From Nitrospirota bacterium (lineage in GTDB: Bacteria > Nitrospirota > Thermodesulfovibrionia > Thermodesulfovibrionales > UBA6898), in NCBI GenBank assembly GCA_021814475.1, contig JAKAIE010000019.1, forward strand, positions 1 to 42,955: a stretch of DNA of 42,955 bases, read 5' to 3'. A program made the position numbers and the translations under genes. Below the pieces are notes generated by a model, which saw only the letters and a list, made by a program, of their open reading frames with translations, was not told the DNA's origin and did not search any database. Below are positions 34,399 to 41,203 of this stretch, piece after piece (the first letter of the stretch is position 1; every line of letters begins with the position of its first letter).

Positions 34399-35490
34399 GT
34401 GAATAACGCCGAAATTGTAATCTTCTTGTCCTCCCCCAGCGGCATGAAAGAGGCGAGAGACCTTGTCGTTGGGGAGGTTCGAAGGATAAATGCCGCAGCG
34501 GGCAAGAAAGGGTTGCCGAAGATTAAGTTAATCAGATGGCCTGAAGAGATTGCGGCAGGAGCAGGGGATTACTTACAATCAGTGATTAATAAACAAGTCG
34601 ATATCTACGATATATTTATTACGTTTTTAGGAAGTCGTTTAGGCACTCCAACACCGCGCGCAAATTCCGGCACCGAGGAAGAGTTCGATCTTGCTATATC
34701 AGCAATTCGATCCGGCAAGCGGGTTGAGGTGCTTCTCTTTTTTGAGAACGAACAAAAGAGAATTTGGGAAATTGATCCTCATCAGCTTGCACTTGTTCAC
34801 TATTTTCGACAAAAAACGGAGCGACTTGGGGTGCTCAGTCACCAGTATAACGATTTAAGAGAGCTTCGAGGGCTTCTCAAAAAAAGTATTTCTGCCGCAT
34901 ATATAAATGCATGCAACGCAAAGATGAAGCTATCGTGTCTCACGTCCATCCGACCTCCTGAAAACCCTCAAACAATAGTTGCAACTGTAGAGCGGATTGT
35001 TCTTAGAACTAAGAAGATAAGTCCGCAATGGGCTGATTATTATTTATTCCCAATCGCAACTCAACGTTATTTTAGCATCAATCTAAAAGGTAAATTTTGG
35101 ACCACGTCTCAATATTTCCGATTTGGTTTCAAGTTCGGAGATGCACGCGAACCATTGTTTAGCGCCGGAAGTATTCAGAACCATGGTCAAAACATTGTGG
35201 TGCACATTGGTAAGAATCTTGATAAGAAGGATTGGTTCCTAACTGCTTATAAGCACGGAGATCGCAGTGGGATTAACATACCCCTCCCTCAATTGCAGAC
35301 TGAAAAGCCTGTTACATATTTATTGCAAATTATGCAAACAGGCCAAGTTGTGCTGAAACTTGACGAATTGCAGGTATATGAAATGTTTTTTACCTTTGAA
35401 GGACTACCACGTCTCTTGCTCATGGCATGGGGTGATGAGCATGAATACCAGTGCGAGACCACTGAAGTGACGATGACGGTAAATCATTGA
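34399..35490 (+). CDS. DUF4062/TIR-like domain protein with beta-rich C-terminus
   Basis: A 363-residue protein if started at GTG 34399, which has AAGGGG five bases upstream; ATG 34378 gives 370. The N-terminal 165 residues carry IVIFLSSPSGMKEARD and FITFLGSRLGTPT followed by SGTEEEF. These motifs match the DUF4062 group of TIR-like domains that usually head STAND NTPases. Here no NTPase follows. Instead, about 190 residues of alternating strands (TTSQYFRFGFKFGD, NIVVHIGKN, GQVVLKLDELQVYE) suggest a jelly-roll or lectin-like sandwich. It may be a stand-alone sensor-effector. Function unknown. Confidence 0.72.
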   Translation: MNNAEIVIFLSSPSGMKEARDLVVGEVRRINAAAGKKGLPKIKLIRWPEEIAAGAGDYLQSVINKQVDIYDIFITFLGSRLGTPTPRANSGTEEEFDLAISAIRSGKRVEVLLFFENEQKRIWEIDPHQLALVHYFRQKTERLGVLSHQYNDLRELRGLLKKSISAAYINACNAKMKLSCLTSIRPPENPQTIVATVERIVLRTKKISPQWADYYLFPIATQRYFSINLKGKFWTTSQYFRFGFKFGDAREPLFSAGSIQNHGQNIVVHIGKNLDKKDWFLTAYKHGDRSGINIPLPQLQTEKPVTYLLQIMQTGQVVLKLDELQVYEMFFTFEGLPRLLLMAWGDEHEYQCETTEVTMTVNH

Positions 35491-35512
35491 TCAGATATAA
35501 CGAGGAGGGACT

Positions 35513-36646
35513 ATGATTATAGCTCACATTTCAACATTTCCGCCCTTGCGTTGCGGAATAGCCAGTTTTGCCTCAGATCTGATTGATTCCATGCCATATC
35601 TTGAAAACAGGAAATACTGTCTTCACTACGGGGAGAACGCTGCCGCAAATATTAGTGGTCAAGCTAATGTCAACTCGGCAGATGAAATAACCAATCTTGC
35701 TAAACAGATATCTGAAAGTAATTGCGATGCGATAAGCTTGCAGCATGAATTTGGAATATGGGGAGGCAGGGAGGGTGAAAACATAATTCCATTCCTAAAT
35801 GCAGTAAATAAGCCGATAGTTTCGATTCTCCATACGACATTCGGCCCAGGCGTGCGGAGCAAAATGCAAGTTGAGATTATCGATTCTATCGTACGAAGAA
35901 GCTCCCGCGTAATTGTTTTAACTGAGACCGCCAAATCAACATTGGAATATCTTCTTGGTCGCCGACTTTATAATCTGTCGACTATAGCGCACGGCATTCC
36001 CACGATCACATACACACGTCCTTCAATGTGGAGTAATAACGGAAATGGATCAAAACCACTGCGCCTGATTACCCCGGGCTTTTTTCGCGAGGACAAGGGG
36101 TTAGAAGCTATTCTTTTTGCTATCTGGCGATTGAAGCTGCGAGGGAGAAATCTTTCATATGTGATAGCGGGTGAACCTCAGCAACAGTTTGGTGGGCAAA
36201 ATTATTACTATTCCGAAATTAATAAAATGATTCAATCTCTCAATTTGTCAGATGCTGTGACGATACTCGGGCGTTACCTTCCATTCAGTGAGCAGATTCG
36301 GGTAGTTCAAGATAGCCATGTGGGTATCTTTGCCTATCAAGATCCATCACATGCTTCAAGCGGAACGGTGCCGCTTGTCATGTCTTCGGGTCGGCCTGTT
36401 ATTTGCACTCCATTTGAATATGCAAAAGCCAAGAAGATCGAAACAGGCGGTGTTTTCATAGCTCACAGTTTCAGTGCGACATCCATTGCAGAGACGATAT
36501 CAAAGTTTATGGACGACAACCAGGACTCCTATCTAACTACGTCAGAGAAACTTTACGATGCAACGAGAAGTTGGACATGGGAGAACGTCGGTCATTTATA
36601 CCGGCAGGAATATAGCTTGGCACTACAGCAATTCGGACAAAGGTGA
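35513..36646 (+). CDS. GT4-family glycosyltransferase
   Basis: A 377-residue GT-B enzyme. The N-terminal domain starts MIIAHISTFPPLRCGIASFA, typical of GT4 enzymes, with LQHEFGIWGG; the C-terminal domain has LITPGFFREDKG and the donor-site region HASSGTVPLVMSSGRP. An AGGAGGG site precedes the ATG. The TGA overlaps the ATG of the broken TIR gene (TGATG), so the two were once translationally coupled. It is unlike the polysaccharide genes in the backbone and is base-poor in GC. Substrate unknown; modification of a host or phage target is a speculation. Confidence 0.85.
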   Translation: MIIAHISTFPPLRCGIASFASDLIDSMPYLENRKYCLHYGENAAANISGQANVNSADEITNLAKQISESNCDAISLQHEFGIWGGREGENIIPFLNAVNKPIVSILHTTFGPGVRSKMQVEIIDSIVRRSSRVIVLTETAKSTLEYLLGRRLYNLSTIAHGIPTITYTRPSMWSNNGNGSKPLRLITPGFFREDKGLEAILFAIWRLKLRGRNLSYVIAGEPQQQFGGQNYYYSEINKMIQSLNLSDAVTILGRYLPFSEQIRVVQDSHVGIFAYQDPSHASSGTVPLVMSSGRPVICTPFEYAKAKKIETGGVFIAHSFSATSIAETISKFMDDNQDSYLTTSEKLYDATRSWTWENVGHLYRQEYSLALQQFGQR

Positions 36647-36768
36647 TGAAAATCTTCTTCAGTTACGGACATGATCAAGATTGCGTTCTCGTAGAGCGTA
36701 TTCGGTAAGAGATTGAATCCTTTGGGTACAACGTCTGTATCGACAAGAGGGATATCAAGAAGGGGTAA
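36646..36768 (+). pseudogene. Degenerate TIR-domain gene remnant
   Basis: The frame starting at ATG 36646 reads MKIFFSYGHDQDCVLVERIR, stop (36706), then EIESFGYNVCIDKRDIKKG, stop (36766). Read through the stops, it aligns with the start of a TIR domain, including the segments IFISYGRDEYAVLAKRLRDD and GHDVWFDSERLKEG of the gene at 36911. After 36768 similarity fades. The ATG overlaps the GT4 stop codon. It is a broken gene or the scar of a recombination that replaced it with the present TIR-STAND gene. Confidence 0.75.
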
Positions 36769-36910
36769 AGGGAGGGATGTCATACTTCACTGTCTGCACT
36801 ATCTATGAAACTGATAATAATGCCGAGCTGTTTCAATGCAATTGAAAGAGTTCCATGAAATTGGCAGTTATATAAGAAGCAGGCCAAGAATACGTAAGGG
36901 GAAAAGTTAA

Positions 36911-39900
36911 ATGCCAAATGTGATGTGTCCTAAATGCAATTCTACTGACGTAATGTTCAGCAAAAAGAAGCAGATTTATATATGTGAAGAGGAAGAGTGC
37001 AGGCATGAATTCATCCCCGAAAAAAAGATAACCCCTCTTCGTATCTTCATCAGCTACGGCAGGGACGAATATGCCGTGCTGGCTAAGAGGCTGAGGGACG
37101 ATCTTGCAAAACGTGGGCATGATGTCTGGTTTGACAGTGAGAGGCTAAAAGAGGGCGGGGACTGGGAGCAGTATATAGACGAAGGGCTCAACCATGTTGC
37201 AAAGGATATTACGACTGGGCGCGTTGTCTTTATCATGACGCCGCACTCGACCCGTCGGCCTGATGGCTACTGCCTCAATGAACTGGCAAGAGCTCTTTCA
37301 AAATCCCTTCCCATAGTGCCGGTCATGCTGGTATATAGCGAGCCACCCCTATCGATCTGCCGTCTGCAGTATCTCGATATGCAGGACAGCTACCCTCCCG
37401 ATGAAAAGACTGTCACTTATGAACAGCGCTTTGAGCGGTTGATCTCGGCTTTGGAGGAAAACAGGGTTGATTTTGAGGGGTTTCAGTCCAAACTCTTTGC
37501 CGCTCTGGATCCGATAAAGTTCCATGCTGACATACAGAAGCTTCTTCGGGACTTTACTGGAAGGAAGTGGGTCATAGAGGAAGTAGATAAATGGTATCAG
37601 GACCCCAATGGCTCAAAGATATTTTGGCTGACAGGCGCTCCCGGCACTGGAAAGTCGGCGGTGGCGGCCTGGATAAGGGACAACCGCAGGGAAATTGCTG
37701 CCTATCACTTCTGCGACATCAACAGCGAGGAGAAACGTGATGCTGGCAAGCTTGTCAGGTCTGTAGCCTTTCAGCTTTCAACCCAGCTTCAGCAGTATGA
37801 AGAAAAACTGAAGGGCCTGCCTGTACAGGAGATAGCCAATGAATACCACGAGGCCTACACCCTCTTTGATAAGTTGATCGTCCAGCCATTAACAGAGAAC
37901 TTCCCTGACCCCGGACGAACGGTTGTGGTTCTGATAGATGCCTTGGATGAGGCAACCTTCAAGGGCAATAATGAGATAGTCCGATTTCTGTCACGCTGTG
38001 CTGACAAGACCCCGCCATGGCTTAGGTTTCTGGTCACCTCCCGGCCCGAGCAGGAGATCACTTCATCACTTCAGGCCCTCTCGCCATATCTTCTCGATAC
38101 AGATACAGAGGCAAACAGAAACGACATAAGGGAGTATCTGAAACATCAGCTTGCAGGTATCACCAAAGAGCAGACTGACAGGATACTTGAACGCAGCGAA
38201 GGCATATTTTTGTATGTGAAACATGTCTGCGACGAGATTAGGGGGAAGCGGCTCTCGCTCGACCGCATAGATGAGTTTCCAAAAGGCCTGGGGGACATCT
38301 ATAAACAGTTTTTTGACAACCGGATTCCACCTGAGAGAATCGAATACTACAATCAGGAAGTCAGGCCGCTGCTCTGTGCAGTGCTGGCATCTTTTGAGCC
38401 GCTCACTCTTGGTCATTTGATGAGGATTCTGCAGAAAAAGAACCTGATGGAACTCTTTGATGTGACAGACATGCTCGGCTCGCTCTTCCCACGGACCGGA
38501 GATACGATAGATGACACCATCAGCCCTTTTCACCGATCTATCAAGGACTGGATAACTGTCAAGGCAAGCGCCGGAATATATTTCATAGATGAAAAGTATG
38601 GGCATCAGATCCTGGCTGAGGATGGCTGGAATCAGTATGAAGCAGGTGCTGAAAAGATGGATGACTACAGCCTCCAGTGGCTTCCTGGGCATATTGCTGA
38701 AGTGGAGTATTATGGAAAGCTTGTAACGGTTCTGAAGAACTTTGAGTTCATGATGGCACGGGTGAAGGCCGGACATCTGGAGAGACTCCTTGCGGACTAC
38801 CGGGAGTTAGTAAAAGAACTGCCCTCAGACTTGAAAACCAGTTTGAGGATTGAAGAGGCCTTTTTCAGAGAAAAAGCCCACATTCTTCGGCGCGGCAACG
38901 ATGGATGGCCGTCATACAAGATATTGGTTCAGCTTGCAATGGAGCATGCTGATGACAGCCCTGTGACGATAGGGGCGGAAAAGTATTTAGTCGAAGGGAA
39001 GGTTGATTGGATGTGGCTGCGGAGAGAAAAGAGAGTGAAGCACGCTGGCATAGATCCGTGCATGGGAGTGCTGATGGAGGGCGAACTCAGCGTACACGGC
39101 GTACAAGTATTCCCCGATGGATGTATTTTGTCATGGTTTTGGGATGGGACTCTCCGAATATGGAGTTCAGATGGGACACCACTTCATGTTCTTGATGGGC
39201 ATACTGGCAGGGTTAATGGAGCTCGGGTATTAGCAGATGGTCGAATTCTCTCCTGGTCAGATGATAAGACTCTCCGGATATGGAGTTCAGATGGGAAGCC
39301 TCTTCATGTGTTCGAGGGACACACTAATAGTGTTATCGGAGCATTTGAACTGCCAGACGGTCGCATCATCTCGCTGTCTGAGGACTCTTCCCTGCAAGTC
39401 TGGGCCTCAGATGGCAAACTACTTCATATACATACACTGGAGAACACTGACGAGTTTGCTGGTGCACGGGTGTTGCCTGATGGCCGCATTTTGTCTTGGT
39501 CTACTAAAACAGAATGGTACCCTAATATGCCCAAAATGCTGATTCGGAAGTCAGACGGCTCCCCGATTCACGCTTTTGAGGGACACGCCGGGCATGTTTA
39601 TGGAACATTGGTATTAGCGGATGGTCGAATTCTCTCCTGGTCAGATGATAAGACTCTCCGGATATGGAATTCAGATGGGACGCCACTTCATGTACTTGAG
39701 GAGCATACTTCACGGGTTTTTGGCGCACTGGAATTGGCGGATAGCCGCATCCTGTCCTGGTCAGATGATAAGACTCTCCGGATATGGAATTCAGATGGGA
39801 CGCCACTTCATGTACTTGAGGGACATACTGATGGCGTATCAGGCGCACTTGTATTAGCGGATGGCCGCATCCTCTCATGGTCTTGGGATAAGACTCTCCG

Positions 39901-41203
39901 GATATGGAGCTCCGATGGGACGCCACTTCATGTACTTGAGGGACATACTGATGGCGTATCAGGCGCACTTGAATTAGCGGATGGCCGCATCCTCTCATGG
40001 TCTTGGGATAAGACTCTCCGGATATGGAGCTCCGATGGGACGCCACTTCATGTACTTGAGGGGCACACTAAAAGAGTTGAAGACGCATGGGCGTTTCCTG
40101 ATGGCCGCATCCTCTCATGGTCTTGGGATGGGACTCTCCGGATATGGGGTTTAGATGGTCCTTCTCGGCAATATGTTCTCAATGGGCACACTGACACGGT
40201 TGACGGAGCAGAGGTGCTTTCTGATGGCCGCATCCTCTCATGGTCTCGGGATGGGACTCTCCGGATATGGGATTCGGACGGCACATCACTTCATGTACTT
40301 GAGGGAGACACTGATGGCGTATCAGGCGCTCTTGAATTAGCGGATGGCCGCATCCTCTCATGGTCTTGGGATGGGACTCTCCGGATATGGGATTCGGACG
40401 GCACATCACTTCATGTACTTGAGGAGCATACTTCACGGGTTTTTGGCGCACTGGAATTGGCGGATAGCCGCATCCTGTCATGGTCTGCGGATAAAACTCT
40501 CCGAATATGGGATTCAGACGGCACATCACTTCATGTACTTGAGGGACATACTTATGGCGTTTTTGGCGCACTTGAATTAGCGGATGGCCGCATCCTGTCA
40601 TGGTCGCGGGATGAGACTCTCCGAATATGGAATTCAGATGGGACGCCACTTCATGTTCTCAGTGGGCACACTGGCATGGTTGTCGGAGCAGAGGTGCTTT
40701 CTGATGGTCGCATCCTCTCCTGGTCAGAGGATAAGACTCTCCGGATATGGAGCTCCGATGGGACGCCACTTCATGTACTTGAGGGGCACACCGAATGGGT
40801 TAGCGGAGCTCAGGTATTAGCAGATGGTCGCATAATTTCTTTGTCAGATACTTGGCGACTTTTTGACTCTGATGGTTCCAAATATGATGTTTATTCTTAT
40901 AACGAAGCGTTATCCCTTTTCAGAGAGGCACGCGAATTGTTTTATGGAAAAGGAAATGTGTCATGCCATTCAGGAGCCATAGCTTATACGAACTGGATGA
41001 TACTATTTTTTCACCGTTACAAACCTCTAGGGTCTGTTTATTGGCATGGCATGTCAAGATGCACTGCACGCCTGCTTAAATCCAATGGCGAGGCAATAGT
41101 TACGCAAGACAACGGCCAGGTCTGTTTTCTCAAACTCTACGACGGCAATCGCCGCATTACGCTTGACGAGCTTGAGCCAAAGCTTGCGGTTGAAGCAAGA
41201 TGA
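36911..41203 (+). CDS. Zinc-ribbon/TIR/STAND NTPase with near-identical WD40-like repeats
   Basis: A 1,430-residue NLR-like protein. Residues 1-40 hold a zinc ribbon (C6, C9, C25, C30). A TIR domain covers about 43-182 (RIFISYG, DVWFDSERLKEGGDWE; the likely catalytic glutamate is E124 in CLNEL). A NACHT/STAND NTPase follows: P-loop GAPGTGKS at 242-249, Walker B LIDALDEA at 341-348, sensor TSRPE at 376-380, then a helical region to about 700. Residues about 736-1325 are about 15 WD40-like repeats of 40 residues, many nearly identical. The last 100 residues are unique. In the family, target binding by the repeats would release the NTPase to oligomerise and activate TIR NAD+ cleavage. AAGGGG precedes the start. 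The stop overlaps the next ATG. Confidence 0.93.
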   Translation: MPNVMCPKCNSTDVMFSKKKQIYICEEEECRHEFIPEKKITPLRIFISYGRDEYAVLAKRLRDDLAKRGHDVWFDSERLKEGGDWEQYIDEGLNHVAKDITTGRVVFIMTPHSTRRPDGYCLNELARALSKSLPIVPVMLVYSEPPLSICRLQYLDMQDSYPPDEKTVTYEQRFERLISALEENRVDFEGFQSKLFAALDPIKFHADIQKLLRDFTGRKWVIEEVDKWYQDPNGSKIFWLTGAPGTGKSAVAAWIRDNRREIAAYHFCDINSEEKRDAGKLVRSVAFQLSTQLQQYEEKLKGLPVQEIANEYHEAYTLFDKLIVQPLTENFPDPGRTVVVLIDALDEATFKGNNEIVRFLSRCADKTPPWLRFLVTSRPEQEITSSLQALSPYLLDTDTEANRNDIREYLKHQLAGITKEQTDRILERSEGIFLYVKHVCDEIRGKRLSLDRIDEFPKGLGDIYKQFFDNRIPPERIEYYNQEVRPLLCAVLASFEPLTLGHLMRILQKKNLMELFDVTDMLGSLFPRTGDTIDDTISPFHRSIKDWITVKASAGIYFIDEKYGHQILAEDGWNQYEAGAEKMDDYSLQWLPGHIAEVEYYGKLVTVLKNFEFMMARVKAGHLERLLADYRELVKELPSDLKTSLRIEEAFFREKAHILRRGNDGWPSYKILVQLAMEHADDSPVTIGAEKYLVEGKVDWMWLRREKRVKHAGIDPCMGVLMEGELSVHGVQVFPDGCILSWFWDGTLRIWSSDGTPLHVLDGHTGRVNGARVLADGRILSWSDDKTLRIWSSDGKPLHVFEGHTNSVIGAFELPDGRIISLSEDSSLQVWASDGKLLHIHTLENTDEFAGARVLPDGRILSWSTKTEWYPNMPKMLIRKSDGSPIHAFEGHAGHVYGTLVLADGRILSWSDDKTLRIWNSDGTPLHVLEEHTSRVFGALELADSRILSWSDDKTLRIWNSDGTPLHVLEGHTDGVSGALVLADGRILSWSWDKTLRIWSSDGTPLHVLEGHTDGVSGALELADGRILSWSWDKTLRIWSSDGTPLHVLEGHTKRVEDAWAFPDGRILSWSWDGTLRIWGLDGPSRQYVLNGHTDTVDGAEVLSDGRILSWSRDGTLRIWDSDGTSLHVLEGDTDGVSGALELADGRILSWSWDGTLRIWDSDGTSLHVLEEHTSRVFGALELADSRILSWSADKTLRIWDSDGTSLHVLEGHTYGVFGALELADGRILSWSRDETLRIWNSDGTPLHVLSGHTGMVVGAEVLSDGRILSWSEDKTLRIWSSDGTPLHVLEGHTEWVSGAQVLADGRIISLSDTWRLFDSDGSKYDVYSYNEALSLFREARELFYGKGNVSCHSGAIAYTNWMILFFHRYKPLGSVYWHGMSRCTARLLKSNGEAIVTQDNGQVCFLKLYDGNRRITLDELEPKLAVEAR
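39116..40878 (+). repeat. Tandem 120-base repeats encoding WD40-like blades
   Basis: About 15 tandem units with a 120-base period (one unit is 123 and two near the start are longer). The consensus blade reads DGRILSWSxDKTLRIW then SDGTPLHVLEGHTxxV. Units 39841-39960 and 39961-40080 differ at one base over their first 100 bases or so. A two-unit block is repeated 723 bases apart (39698 and 40421). Variation is focused after SWS, after GHT and in the linker. Fifteen blades would fit two seven-bladed propellers. Confidence 0.93.

Noticed and set aside
34076-34402. A 108-codon frame across the end of the SLOG gene and the following gap
   Set aside because: It overlaps conserved SLOG coding sequence out of frame and has no ribosome-binding site.
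39522-40649. Several repeated open frames on the minus strand and in other plus frames over the WD40 region
   Set aside because: They arise from the same repeated DNA read in wrong frames.
39116-40878. Regular repeats that might be a CRISPR or minisatellite array
   Set aside because: The units are 120 bases, coding, in frame, and translate as WD40-like blades. There are no short repeats with unique spacers.
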